Below are positions 10,811 through 19,661 of a stretch of DNA of 64,000 bases, piece after piece. Position 1 is the stretch's first letter, and each line of letters opens with the position of its first letter. The notes under the pieces were generated by a model that was given only the letters and a program-made list of their open reading frames with translations, was not told the origin of the DNA and did no database searches. The stretch lies in NCBI RefSeq assembly GCF_040545425.1, contig NZ_JBEPLW010000013.1, one strand, 5' to 3'. The position numbers and the translations under genes were made by a program. The stretch comes from Bhargavaea ullalensis (lineage in GTDB: Bacteria; Bacillota; Bacilli; Bacillales_A; Planococcaceae).

Positions 10811-11275
10811 ACAGCCTCCTTTACTAGTTATTTTGTCGGAATATCAATCACGCCGGCGAATTTGCTCACAAATCCACAGGCTGTGGATAGGGCTTGTCAA
10901 AAAACGCGGAAAAAATTATCCACAACATATTAACAATTGTGGATAAGAATTTAACCGGCTGTTTCCGGAGAAAAGTTATGCTCCAACATCGTAACAAAAA
11001 AAACCGGAAAGCACAACACTTTGCGGCACTTATCCACACGGTCCGAAACTGTGCACAACTCCCTTATCCACAGGCAGTGGAGCTGTGCGAAACTTGTCGA
11101 TAAATGGTGTGCATAACTTTTTTCCTGTCGAATGGTGCCCACAGGGCGTTTTGAAGGAACGGTGGATAACCGTGGATAACTTTGCCGGGAGCCGGAGCGG
11201 CGCGGAGAGAGAAAAAAAGTCTGAGAAGAAGGACAAGCACGGAAGAGGAAGCAGATCTGTCTTCTTGGGGAATGG
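10811..11275. other. oriC: oriC, rpmH-dnaA part: DnaA-box cluster
   Basis: This 540-bp gap between rpmH and dnaA holds no gene. Perfect DnaA boxes are at 10916-10924, 10938-10946, 11030-11038 and 11064-11072. One-mismatch versions are at 10882-10890, 11108-11116, 11161-11169 and 11171-11179. This is the upstream (incAB-like) half of a bipartite Bacillus-type origin and also the regulatory region of dnaA. Confidence 0.92.
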
Positions 11276-11304
11276 TTGACAGATGGAAGATGCTCAATTA
11301 TAAT
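11276..11304 (+). promoter_or_regulatory. rpmH promoter
   Basis: Perfect SigA promoter: TTGACA 11276-11281, a 17-bp spacer, TATAAT 11299-11304, about 50 bp upstream of rpmH. Confidence 0.9.
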
Positions 11305-11354
11305 ATGCAAGACTGTCTGAAGTTAATCGGCAACGACCAGGAGGTGTCTTATAG

Positions 11355-11489
11355 ATGAAACGCACGTACCAACCAAATAAACGTAAGCACAGCAAAGTAC
11401 ACGGATTCCGCGCACGCATGAAAACAAAGAGCGGCCGCCGCGTGATCGCAGCACGCCGTCGCAAAGGAAGAAAAGTACTTTCAGCATAA
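11355..11489 (+). CDS. rpmH: 50S ribosomal protein L34
   Basis: Short, very basic ribosomal protein of 44 residues starting MKRTYQPNKRKHSKVHGF, with the diagnostic KTKSGRRVIAARRRKGR core. CAGGAGGTG lies upstream of the ATG. It is the first gene on the plus-strand side of oriC and is followed at once by a terminator, so rnpA is partly uncoupled from it. Confidence 0.97.
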   Translation: MKRTYQPNKRKHSKVHGFRARMKTKSGRRVIAARRRKGRKVLSA

Positions 11490-11491
11490 GT

Positions 11492-11519
11492 CCACTGATC
11501 ACTCAGTGGTCTTTTTTTT
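11492..11519 (+). terminator. rpmH terminator
   Basis: CCACTGA / TCAGTGG stem with a 4-nt loop followed by eight T residues, three bases after the rpmH stop. Confidence 0.85.
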
Positions 11520-11562
11520 CGTTTCGGCCGGCTTCTTGCCAATGAAGTAAAAAGAAATTCAG

Positions 11563-11922
11563 ATGGGTGTGGGAGACATGAATAAACACCAGCGGGTAAA
11601 GAAGAACGAAGATTTTCAGAAGGTCTTCAAGAAGGGAAAGTCATTTGCAAACCGGCAGTTTGTCATTTATTCGCTGCGCAAAGAAGGACAGGAAGAGTTC
11701 CGGGTCGGCATATCGGTTTCAAAGAAGATCGGCAACGCCGTCACTCGCAACCGGATCAAACGTTATGTCCGCCAGTCGATTCTGGAACTGGGAGATGATC
11801 TCCGGCCGGATATGGACTATATCATCATCGCCCGCCACCAGGCGGCGGCCATCGATTTCCACACGACCAAGAAAAGCCTCATCCATGTGATGCGCATCGC
11901 CAAAGTGCTGAGAAAGAAGTAG
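11563..11922 (+). CDS. rnpA: Ribonuclease P protein component
   Basis: Protein cofactor of RNase P, which matures the 5' end of tRNAs. The family signature is clear: KKNEDFQKVFKKGKSFANR and the RNR motif GNAVTRNRIKRYVRQS. Length is 119 aa from 11563, or 114 aa from the ATG at 11578. Neither start has a strong ribosome site, and GGGAG is only 2 nt from the second. It lies in the standard rpmH-rnpA-yidC-jag order. Confidence 0.95.
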   Translation: MGVGDMNKHQRVKKNEDFQKVFKKGKSFANRQFVIYSLRKEGQEEFRVGISVSKKIGNAVTRNRIKRYVRQSILELGDDLRPDMDYIIIARHQAAAIDFHTTKKSLIHVMRIAKVLRKK

Positions 11923-12018
11923 AACCGCCGGCCTTAACCGTGGTACGATGAGGGGAAAGGACGGGAAGCACCCGTCCCGCACAATACTAATAGAAGATAT
12001 CAGTCTGGGGGAACGATT

Positions 12019-12882
12019 TTGAAGAAGAAGTTACTGCTTGTTCTCATGGTCGCCCTGCTCGCTTCATTCCTTGCGGGATGCACCGAGTTCAAGGAACCGA
12101 TCTACGAGGACAGCGAAGGGTTCTGGAACCGCTTCATCGTCTGGCCGCTCGTCTCCATCATCACCGCGTTCAAGAACTTGCTCGGGACTTACGGTCTCGG
12201 GATCATCGCCGTGACGATCATCATCCGGCTCGTGCTGCTGCCGCTCATGATCAAGCAGACGCAAAGTTCGAAGCGGATGCAGGAGATCCAGCCGGAGATC
12301 AAGGCGCTCCAGGCAAAATACAAGTCGAAAGACGCCGTCACTCAGCAGAAGTACCAGCAGGAATTCCAGCAGCTGATGTCGGAGCGGAAAGTCAATCCGG
12401 CCGCCGGCTGCTTCCCGGTCATCATCCAGATGCCGATCCTCATCGGGTTCTACCATGCGATCAGCCGAATGAATGCGACACCGGGCATCGAGGTCGGTAA
12501 CTTCCTTGGAGTGAACCTTGCCGAACCGAGCATCATTCTGGCTTTCCTTGCGGCTGCGATGCAGTTCATCGTGCTGCGCACAGGCCCGGCGATGGACAAT
12601 CCGCAGATGAAGGTCATGATGTATTTCATGCCGGTCATGATCTTCTTCATCGGTACAATCCTGCCGGCCGCATTGACGCTGTACTGGATTGTCGGAAATA
12701 TCATCTCCTTCATTACGAACCTGTTCCTGTACAAGCCGTGGGAGAAAAAGACGGCACCGGCCGCGGCCTCCGCGGCAACCAACAGGGGAAGCCGGCCGGG
12801 CAACAAGCCTGCCGCTCAGCCGAAAGCCGCAAAAAGCGGCGGAAAGAAAGGCGGCCCCAAATCGGGAGGTAAGAAAAAATGA
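12019..12882 (+). CDS. yidC: Membrane protein insertase YidC (SpoIIIJ/OxaA type)
   Basis: Inserts membrane proteins with or without the Sec translocon, 287 aa. An N-terminal lipoprotein signal with lipobox FLAGC (Cys at about 21) is followed by five hydrophobic segments, starting with SIITAFKNLLGTYGLGIIAV. The conserved cytoplasmic hairpin (MIKQTQSSKRMQEIQPEIKA) and the basic, glycine-rich tail (GGKKGGPKSGGKKK) that contacts ribosomes are present. Translation starts at TTG with GGGGG upstream. The stop overlaps the jag ATG by 4 bp. Confidence 0.95.
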   Translation: MKKKLLLVLMVALLASFLAGCTEFKEPIYEDSEGFWNRFIVWPLVSIITAFKNLLGTYGLGIIAVTIIIRLVLLPLMIKQTQSSKRMQEIQPEIKALQAKYKSKDAVTQQKYQQEFQQLMSERKVNPAAGCFPVIIQMPILIGFYHAISRMNATPGIEVGNFLGVNLAEPSIILAFLAAAMQFIVLRTGPAMDNPQMKVMMYFMPVMIFFIGTILPAALTLYWIVGNIISFITNLFLYKPWEKKTAPAAASAATNRGSRPGNKPAAQPKAAKSGGKKGGPKSGGKKK

Positions 12883-13838
12883 AGCAGACGGTCGCGACGG
12901 GCGCAACGGTCGATCAGGCAGTCTCCAATGCACTGAAGGAACTCGGCCTTGCCCGCGATGAAGTGAACATTGACGTCATTGACGAAGGCAAAAAAGGGTT
13001 TTTGGGCTTTGGTGCCAGAGACGCCAAGGTGCGCGTCTCGGCCGCCGATGCGAGCGTGGCGGACGGCGCGGAAAAGGAAGCGGGCCCCAATGCGGAAGAG
13101 GCAAAAGCCGCTCCGGATGAATTGCCGGCCCCGCCTGTCGTCGCCGCTGAGCCGATGGAACCGGTCAAGCCGGATGAGCACCCGGCCCCGGAAGCAAAGG
13201 CGGAAGAAGAGCCTGCGGACGAGATGGAGCATGCTCCTAAAGGACCGGAGATTCCGGATCTTTCGGACGGCCGCACGGACAAGGTGACCGGACCGGTCAG
13301 CCCGGTTGTTGCCGCCGAGCCGATTGAACCGCTCCAACCTGATGAGCCGGAACCCCGTGATCCGGAACAGGAAATCCGCAAGCTGGATGAAGCCATTGCC
13401 GAAACGGCGGATTACCTGAAGGCGATCGCAGACGGAATGGGCGTAAAGGACGTCAAGGTGGTCCATATGCTGGACGGAAAGAACTTGGAATTCAGCCTTC
13501 ATAGCCCTGACGCAGCATTGCTCATCGGCAAGAGGGGACAGACGCTCAACGCCCTGCAGCAGCTTGTCCAGGTCGTGGCGAACAACAAGGCGAAGCAGTT
13601 CCTGCTCGTCAGCGTGGATGCCGGCGACTACCGGGCCCGCCGCAAAGAGACACTTGAACTGCTTGCGGAACGCAAAGCCGACCAGGCCGTTCGCACCGGC
13701 CGCCGGATCGCACTCGAACCGATGCCGGCAAGCGAGCGCAAGATCATCCACCATGTGCTGTCAGAACGGTTTGACGTCGACACCCATTCTGAAGGCAAAG
13801 AACCGCACCGCCATCTCGTCATCGAACCTCACAAATGA
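12879..13838 (+). CDS. khpB: RNA-binding protein Jag/KhpB
   Basis: Jag (KhpB/EloR) is an RNA-binding protein linked to YidC and to control of cell elongation and division. Visible domains are Jag-N (residues 1-53, with the KKGFLGFG motif), a long acidic Pro/Glu/Ala linker (about 54-165), a KH domain with GKRGQTL at 217-223, and an R3H domain (about 255-316). It is 319 aa against about 208 in B. subtilis, and the whole excess is the linker, which repeats VVAAEPxEPxxPDE at 87 and 143. It is translationally coupled to yidC. Confidence 0.93.
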   Translation: MKQTVATGATVDQAVSNALKELGLARDEVNIDVIDEGKKGFLGFGARDAKVRVSAADASVADGAEKEAGPNAEEAKAAPDELPAPPVVAAEPMEPVKPDEHPAPEAKAEEEPADEMEHAPKGPEIPDLSDGRTDKVTGPVSPVVAAEPIEPLQPDEPEPRDPEQEIRKLDEAIAETADYLKAIADGMGVKDVKVVHMLDGKNLEFSLHSPDAALLIGKRGQTLNALQQLVQVVANNKAKQFLLVSVDAGDYRARRKETLELLAERKADQAVRTGRRIALEPMPASERKIIHHVLSERFDVDTHSEGKEPHRHLVIEPHK

Positions 13839-13853
13839 ATCAACGAACCAACG

Positions 13854-13884
13854 CCGGGCAGCCGATCACGCTGCCCGGTTTTTT
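13854..13884 (+). terminator. jag terminator
   Basis: Nine-bp stem CCGGGCAGC / GCTGCCCGG with a 7-nt loop and six T residues, closing the rnpA-yidC-jag unit. Confidence 0.9.
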
Positions 13885-13956
13885 CGTTTTCTTAACCCGA
13901 CGCATCCCGTCTCTTTCCCTGGATTGTGTCCAACTGTATTATGTAAACTCCGCCAG

Positions 13957-14172
13957 TCGAAGAAATTCGCTCGCTTATCATGGGCGCCGCCCAAAAACCG
14001 GACAGCATCGCGCCAGGAATCCACTCACCCCTGCAATGCGCTCACTCACGGTGTCTATGATTCCACTCACCCCTGTAACGCGCTCACTCAAGGCCTCTAT
14101 GATTCCACTCATCCCAAACAGCACCATGGACGTGTCCAGGAACTCGATTTATCGAAGAAATCCGCTCACTTA
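13957..14172 (-). repeat. 21-bp-period intergenic repeat array
   Basis: The 583-bp gap between jag and mnmE contains no convincing gene. Read on the minus strand it carries units beginning TGAGTG that follow each other every 21 bp. On the plus strand this appears as a 42-bp period with copies at 14017, 14059 and a partial copy at 14101. The block is bounded by two related 21-mers at 13957-13977 and 14152-14172 (19 of 21 identical). It lies after the jag terminator and before the mnmE promoter. Confidence 0.85.
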
Positions 14173-14220
14173 CACAGAAAACCAGACACAATCTCTCCCT
14201 GTTTCCGGAAACCCCCACTT

Positions 14221-14250
14221 TTGAAATAAGCACGTTTGTGATATTATAAT
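14221..14250 (+). promoter_or_regulatory. mnmE promoter
   Basis: TTGAAA 14221-14226, an 18-bp spacer, and TATAAT 14245-14250, about 170 bp upstream of mnmE. Confidence 0.7.
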
Positions 14251-14275
14251 ACGTTAGATAACCATGTGAAAAAGG

Positions 14276-14293
14276 TTATCCACATGTGGATAG
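14276..14293. promoter_or_regulatory. Head-to-head DnaA boxes in the mnmE leader
   Basis: TTATCCACA (14276-14284) directly abuts TGTGGATAG (14285-14293), forming a near-perfect palindrome just downstream of the mnmE promoter. DnaA binding here could affect mnmE expression or titrate DnaA. Confidence 0.75.
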
Positions 14294-14421
14294 AAAAGCG
14301 GAACGGGCGGGAGTCGAGGAAGTCAGCCAAAGGGAGCCGTCAAGACGTCAACGGCTGACTGACCCGCTTGCAGCCGCCCGAAGCTAGCCAAATAGAAGAA
14401 CGCAAGGAAAGGGTGGCCCAA

Positions 14422-15807
14422 ATGGAATTTGATACGATTTCGGCGATCTCCACACCGATGGGCGAAGGGGCGATCGCGATTGTCCGGCTGAGCGGGGACG
14501 AAGCAGTCGCCATCACGGACAAGCTGTTCCGGGCACCGTCGGGCAAGCCGCTGTCGGAAATGGCCTCCCATACGATTCACTACGGGCACCTCGTCGATCC
14601 GGAAACCGGTTCGGTTGCGGAAGAAGTGATGGTGTCGCTCATGAAGGCGCCGAAAACGTTCACGCGCGAGGACGTGGTGGAGATCAACTGCCACGGCGGA
14701 CTCACGTCGGTGAATCGCGTGCTGGAACTTGTGCTCAGGAGCGGTGCGCGTCTTGCGGAGCCGGGCGAGTTCACGAAGCGGGCATTCCTCAACGGGCGCA
14801 TCGACCTGAGCCAGGCGGAAGCGGTCATCGACCTGATCCGTGCCAAAACAGACCGTGCGATGGACGTGGCGCTCGGCCAGATGGAAGGCCGGCTTTCCCG
14901 GCTCATCGGCAGCCTTCGCCAGGCGCTCATCGAGACGCTCGCGCAGGTCGAAGTGAACATCGACTACCCCGAATATGATGACGTGGAGGAAATGACGCTT
15001 CCGGTCCTCGTCGAAAAATGCACGTGGGTAAAGGAAGAGATCGACAAGCTCATCCGGACATCCGGACAGGGCAAGATCCTCCGCGAAGGGTTATCCACGG
15101 CGATCATCGGCCGGCCGAATGTCGGAAAATCATCGTTGCTCAACAGTCTTCTGCAGGAAAACAAAGCAATCGTCACGGATATCGCCGGAACGACGCGTGA
15201 TATCATCGAGGAGTACGTGAACGTGCGCGGCGTGCCGCTGAAGCTGGTCGACACGGCGGGGATCCGGGAAACGGAGGATATCGTCGAGCGGATCGGCGTC
15301 GAGCGGTCGCGCAAAGTCCTGAAGGAAGCGGATCTCATCCTGCTTGTCCTCAACAGCTCTGAAGCGCTCTCCGAAGAAGATAATCGCCTGTTCGACGCGG
15401 TGAAGGGCATGGATGTCATCATCGTGGCGAACAAAACCGACCTTCCGCGGAGGATGGATCTCGATGAGCTCAAGCAGCTCGCTCCCGGCGCTCCGCTCGT
15501 CACCACCTCCCTCCTGCAGGATGAAGGCATCGGCGAACTCGAAGAAGCGATCGCCTCAATGTTCTTCGAAGGACACACGGGCAACCAGGACATGACCTAC
15601 GTATCGAACGCACGCCACGTCGCACTCCTTCACAGCGCCCGTTCGGCGGTGGAAGAAGCGATCGGTGCCGCAGAGGCGGGCGTTCCGGTCGACATGGTCC
15701 AGATCGATGTGACCCGCGCCTGGGAAATCCTCGGCGAAATCGTCGGGGACACCGTGCAGGACAGCCTCATCAACCAGTTGTTTTCTCAGTTCTGCCTTGG
15801 AAAATGA
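14422..15807 (+). CDS. mnmE: tRNA modification GTPase MnmE
   Basis: Works with MnmG to add a (carboxy)methylaminomethyl group at C5 of the wobble uridine of tRNAs. The 461-aa protein has an N-terminal tetrahydrofolate-binding domain, a helical domain, an inserted G domain (GRPNVGKSSL, DTAGIRET, NKTD) and the C-terminal CLGK with the conserved Cys. The frame extends 18 codons upstream, but the ATG at 14422 begins MEFDTISAISTPMGEGAIAI as in homologues (459 aa in B. subtilis). It is first in mnmE-mnmG-rsmG. Confidence 0.97.
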   Translation: MEFDTISAISTPMGEGAIAIVRLSGDEAVAITDKLFRAPSGKPLSEMASHTIHYGHLVDPETGSVAEEVMVSLMKAPKTFTREDVVEINCHGGLTSVNRVLELVLRSGARLAEPGEFTKRAFLNGRIDLSQAEAVIDLIRAKTDRAMDVALGQMEGRLSRLIGSLRQALIETLAQVEVNIDYPEYDDVEEMTLPVLVEKCTWVKEEIDKLIRTSGQGKILREGLSTAIIGRPNVGKSSLLNSLLQENKAIVTDIAGTTRDIIEEYVNVRGVPLKLVDTAGIRETEDIVERIGVERSRKVLKEADLILLVLNSSEALSEEDNRLFDAVKGMDVIIVANKTDLPRRMDLDELKQLAPGAPLVTTSLLQDEGIGELEEAIASMFFEGHTGNQDMTYVSNARHVALLHSARSAVEEAIGAAEAGVPVDMVQIDVTRAWEILGEIVGDTVQDSLINQLFSQFCLGK

Positions 15808-15863
15808 ACCGATTCCGGCAAAGTCCGGATTTATATATTCTTTAATTAGGAAGGGTGACGAAC

Positions 15864-17753
15864 ATGCCGCAATTTGAAGCAGGCAAGTTCGACGTAATTG
15901 TCATCGGAGCGGGGCATGCCGGCGTGGAAGCCGGGATGGCCGCCGCGAAGATGGGCGCAAAGACACTGATGCTGACGATGAACCTGGACATGATCGCTTT
16001 CATGCCGTGCAATCCGTCGATCGGCGGACCGGCAAAAGGAATCGTCGTCCGGGAAATTGATGCACTCGGCGGAGCCATGGGCAAAGTGATCGACAAGACG
16101 CATATCCAGATGCGCATGCTGAACACCGGTAAAGGGCCGGCCGTCCGGGCGCTCCGCGCACAGGCCGACAAAGTGCTGTATCAGCAGGAAATGAAGCGCC
16201 TCCTGGAAGAGCAGGAAAACCTCCTGCTCCACCAGGGCATCGTTGAAAAACTCATCGTCGAGGATGATGAAATCAAGGGCGTCATCACACAGGTCGGCGC
16301 CGTCTACCGGGCGGAAACGGTCGTCGTGACGACCGGGACCTTCCTGCGCGGGGAAATCATCATCGGCGACCTGAAATACTCCAGCGGTCCGAATCATCAG
16401 CAGCCGTCGATCGGCCTGGCGGAAAACCTCGAGGAGCTCGGATTCGACCTGGTCCGGTTCAAGACCGGAACACCGCCGCGCGTCAACAGCCGGACGATTG
16501 ACTACAGCAAGACGGAAATCCAGCCGGGAGACGAAGAACCGCATGCATTCAGCTACGAGACGACCGAGTTCATCACCGACCAGCTTCCGTGCTGGCTGAC
16601 TTATACGACGGCCGAAACCCACGAGGCGATCAATGAAAACCTTCATCTGTCCCCGATGTACTCAGGCATGATCAAAGGCAAAGGACCTCGTTATTGCCCG
16701 TCGATCGAAGACAAGATCGTCCGCTTCGCGGACAAGCCGCGGCACCAGATCTTCCTTGAGCCGGAAGGACGCAATACGCGTGAAGTGTATGTGCAAGGGC
16801 TGTCGACCAGCCTGCCGGAACATGTGCAGCGCCGGCTCCTCGAAACGGTGCCGGGTCTTGAAAAGGCTGAAATGATGCGTGCCGGCTATGCGATCGAGTA
16901 CGACGCCATCGTGCCGACGCAACTTTGGCCGACGCTTGAAACGAAGCGGATCCGCGGCCTTTATACAGCCGGCCAGATCAACGGGACGAGCGGCTACGAG
17001 GAAGCGGCCGCACAGGGCATCATGGCCGGCATCAACGCCGCCGCCCGCGTGCTTGGCCGCGAAGAAGTGATCCTGAGCCGATCCGATGCGTACATCGGCG
17101 TCCTGATCGATGACCTCGTGACGAAGGGGACGAACGAACCATACCGGCTTCTCACCTCACGCGCCGAATACCGTCTTCTTCTCCGCCATGACAATGCGGA
17201 TATGCGGCTGACGGAGCTCGGTTACCAAATCGGCATGCAGTCTGAGCCGCGCCACACCGCATTCCTGGAGAAAAAGCGGATGATCGAGGATGAAATCAGC
17301 CGCCTGCGCTCAGTCGTCCTCAAGCCGGACGAAGCCATCCAGCAAGCCATCAGGGAAATCGGCGGCACCGAGCTGAAGGAAGCCGTCCATGCCGCCGACC
17401 TTCTCAAGCGGCCGGAAATCCACTATGGACTGATCGAAGGTGCCACGCCGGCGCCAGCAGCGCTACCGGATGATGTGAAGGAGCAGGTTGAAATCCAGAT
17501 CAAGTACGAAGGCTATATCGACAAGTCGATGCAGCAGGTGGAACGGCTGAAAAAGATGGAAGACAAAAAAATTCCGGAAGACATCGACTACGATGCGATC
17601 CAGGGCATTGCATCGGAAGCGCGCCAGAACCTGAAGGAAGTGCGCCCGCTCTCGATCGCGCAGGCTTCCCGGATCTCCGGCGTCAACCCGGCGGACATCT
17701 CGATTCTTCTTGTCTATATCGAACACGGGAAGATCGCAAAAGTTACCAGCTGA
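15864..17753 (+). CDS. mnmG: tRNA uridine-5-carboxymethylaminomethyl modification enzyme MnmG (GidA)
   Basis: FAD-dependent partner of MnmE in wobble-uridine modification. The 629-aa product (628 in B. subtilis) has the dinucleotide fold GAGHAGVEAGMAAAKMG at the N-terminus, the GidA signature MPCNPSIGGPAKG, and the C-terminal helical domain. A GTG three codons earlier is possible, but AGGAAGG is correctly placed for the ATG at 15864. It follows mnmE by 56 bp. Confidence 0.97.
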   Translation: MPQFEAGKFDVIVIGAGHAGVEAGMAAAKMGAKTLMLTMNLDMIAFMPCNPSIGGPAKGIVVREIDALGGAMGKVIDKTHIQMRMLNTGKGPAVRALRAQADKVLYQQEMKRLLEEQENLLLHQGIVEKLIVEDDEIKGVITQVGAVYRAETVVVTTGTFLRGEIIIGDLKYSSGPNHQQPSIGLAENLEELGFDLVRFKTGTPPRVNSRTIDYSKTEIQPGDEEPHAFSYETTEFITDQLPCWLTYTTAETHEAINENLHLSPMYSGMIKGKGPRYCPSIEDKIVRFADKPRHQIFLEPEGRNTREVYVQGLSTSLPEHVQRRLLETVPGLEKAEMMRAGYAIEYDAIVPTQLWPTLETKRIRGLYTAGQINGTSGYEEAAAQGIMAGINAAARVLGREEVILSRSDAYIGVLIDDLVTKGTNEPYRLLTSRAEYRLLLRHDNADMRLTELGYQIGMQSEPRHTAFLEKKRMIEDEISRLRSVVLKPDEAIQQAIREIGGTELKEAVHAADLLKRPEIHYGLIEGATPAPAALPDDVKEQVEIQIKYEGYIDKSMQQVERLKKMEDKKIPEDIDYDAIQGIASEARQNLKEVRPLSIAQASRISGVNPADISILLVYIEHGKIAKVTS

Positions 17754-17830
17754 CAGTTTCAAAGAATTCATAACAGGCCGATGTGAACGGGGTTTCGCAT
17801 CGGCCCTTTCCATGGAAGGGGTACCGTCTC

Positions 17831-18550
17831 ATGAACGAAGAACAATTTATCTGCGAACTTGCCGGACACGGCATCGAACTGGGCGAGAAGCAAGCCGGGC
17901 AGTTCCGTCGCTACTATGAACTCCTCGTCGAATGGAACGAAAAAATGAACCTGACCGCCATCACCGACAAAGACCAGGTTTACCTGAAGCACTTCCTGGA
18001 CTCGGTGAGTGTCGCATTCCGGACATCGTTCGAGGGTCCGCTCACTGTTTGTGATGTCGGGGCGGGTGCGGGATTCCCTAGCATTCCGCTGAAAATCTGC
18101 TTCCCGGAACTCCGGGTGACGATCATCGATTCGCTCAACAAACGAATCACGTTCCTTGAAGAGCTCGGAAAAGAACTGGACCTTGATCACGTCCGCTTCG
18201 TCCATTCACGTGCCGAGGAAGCGGGACAGAATCCTGAATTCCGCGAGGCGTTCGACGTGGTCACGGCACGTGCGGTCGCCCGCCTGCCGCTCCTCGCCGA
18301 ACTTTGCCTTCCGCTTGTCAAGGAAGGGGGCCGGTTCATCTCCATGAAGGCGGCTTCTGCCGGAGAAGAACTGGAAGAAGCAGCGTACGCAGTGAAGACG
18401 CTCGGTGGCAGGCTTTCCGACTCATACTCCTTCCTGCTCCCGGTTGAGGAAAGTGAACGAAACATCTTTGTCTTCGATAAAGTTTCCAAGACGCCTAAAA
18501 AGTATCCGCGCAAGCCGGGAACGCCAGCAAAGCAGCCGCTCGTCAAGTAA
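17831..18550 (+). CDS. rsmG: 16S rRNA (guanine-N7) methyltransferase RsmG (GidB)
   Basis: Methylates N7 of the 16S rRNA guanine at E. coli position 527 using S-adenosylmethionine. The SAM-binding GAGAGFPSIPLKI lies at about residues 77-89, and the protein is 239 aa as in B. subtilis. The frame continues 16 codons upstream. I choose the ATG at 17831 because AAGGGG is well spaced before it and the length agrees. A parS site begins two bases after its stop codon. Confidence 0.96.
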   Translation: MNEEQFICELAGHGIELGEKQAGQFRRYYELLVEWNEKMNLTAITDKDQVYLKHFLDSVSVAFRTSFEGPLTVCDVGAGAGFPSIPLKICFPELRVTIIDSLNKRITFLEELGKELDLDHVRFVHSRAEEAGQNPEFREAFDVVTARAVARLPLLAELCLPLVKEGGRFISMKAASAGEELEEAAYAVKTLGGRLSDSYSFLLPVEESERNIFVFDKVSKTPKKYPRKPGTPAKQPLVK

Positions 18551-18551
18551 T

Positions 18552-18567
18552 TGTTTCACGTGAAACG
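18552..18567. promoter_or_regulatory. parS site
   Basis: TGTTTCACGTGAAACG fits the Bacillus parS consensus TGTTNCACGTGAAACA at all but the last base. It sits between rsmG and noc. ParB would nucleate here and spread. Confidence 0.9.
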
Positions 18568-18642
18568 CGATTGAAGGATTTCCAGGCTTCTTATCGAATT
18601 AATTACCTTATGAGCAAGGATGTCCACAAGGGGGTGCCCGGT

Positions 18643-19509
18643 TTGAAGAGCACGTTCTCACGTTTTTTCGGGAACAGCGAAAAAGAAGAGTTTATTGAGA
18701 CGGACGCGGCAGAGCGGTCAGAGGATGTCATCAAAGTTCCGCTCGCTGATATCATACCGAACCGATTTCAGCCAAGAACGATTTTTGATGAGGATAAAAT
18801 CGATGAGCTGGCGCGGACGATCAATATCCACGGGGTAATCCAGCCGATCGTCGTCAGGCCGATTGAAGACGGGAAATATGAGATCATCGCCGGAGAGCGA
18901 AGATACCGCGCGATGAAGAAGCTGAACTGGGCGGAAGTGCCGGCGATCGTCCGGGATATGGACGACAAAGAGACGGCCTCCGTCGCACTGATCGAGAACC
19001 TCCAGCGGGAAGAACTGACGGCGATCGAGGAAGCGATGGCCTACGACAAGCTGCTCAAGCTCCACTCGCTCACCCAGGAAGCGCTCGCCCAGCGGCTCGG
19101 CAAGGGACAGTCGACGGTGGCCAATAAACTCCGCCTTCTGAAGCTTCCCGAACAGATCCGCCGCGGAATCCTCGACCGCCGGATCTCCGAGCGGCATGCG
19201 CGCTCCCTGCTGGCTTTAAAAGATGAGGAACTCCAGCTCCGGCTTTTTGAAGAAATAAAGGAACAGGAGTACAACGTCAAACAGCTGGAAGAGCGGATCC
19301 ATCAGATCCTCAATCCGGAAGACGGTGAAGAGGAAGAAAAAAAGCCGAAGACAAAGCGCAAGGCTGTGAGCAAGGACGTCAGGATAGCCCTGAACACGAT
19401 CCGCCAGTCGCTGTCGCTCGTCAAACAGAGCGGCATCCACCTGAAGACAGAGGAAGAAGACGAAGAGGATTTTTACAAGATCACGGTCAGGATTCCGAAA
19501 AAGAAGTGA
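18643..19509 (+). CDS. noc: Nucleoid occlusion protein Noc
   Basis: ParB-family CTPase that binds NBS sites and the membrane to block FtsZ assembly over the nucleoid. The N-terminal amphipathic membrane helix LKSTFSRFFGNSEKE aligns with B. subtilis MKHSFSRFFGLGEKE. The ParB/CTPase motif GERRYRAMK, the helix-turn-helix QEALAQRLGKGQSTVANKL and the C-terminal dimer domain follow. I start at TTG 18643 (288 aa, AAGGGGG 8 nt upstream), since the longer frame from 18571 would bury the membrane helix. It differs from ParB downstream in lacking the GKGLNALF N-terminus. Confidence 0.93.
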   Translation: MKSTFSRFFGNSEKEEFIETDAAERSEDVIKVPLADIIPNRFQPRTIFDEDKIDELARTINIHGVIQPIVVRPIEDGKYEIIAGERRYRAMKKLNWAEVPAIVRDMDDKETASVALIENLQREELTAIEEAMAYDKLLKLHSLTQEALAQRLGKGQSTVANKLRLLKLPEQIRRGILDRRISERHARSLLALKDEELQLRLFEEIKEQEYNVKQLEERIHQILNPEDGEEEEKKPKTKRKAVSKDVRIALNTIRQSLSLVKQSGIHLKTEEEDEEDFYKITVRIPKKK

Positions 19510-19661
19510 CCCCTTCTCTTGCCGGGCTGCCGGCAGGAGATTTTGCCGTTTTGCAAAGGGCATGAAAAGGGGTTTTTTGATAGAATGGAAGCAGTGAAAG
19601 TGAAACCGCCGGCCGTGCCGGCTCACTGCCGCGATAACAGCAGTTGGAAAGCAGGTGCATT

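Noticed and set aside
13835..14224. 129-codon frame through the jag-mnmE repeat array, with 14-residue repeats
   Set aside because: The repetition comes from the 42-bp DNA period being a multiple of three. It begins in the jag stop region, crosses the terminator and has no ribosome site.
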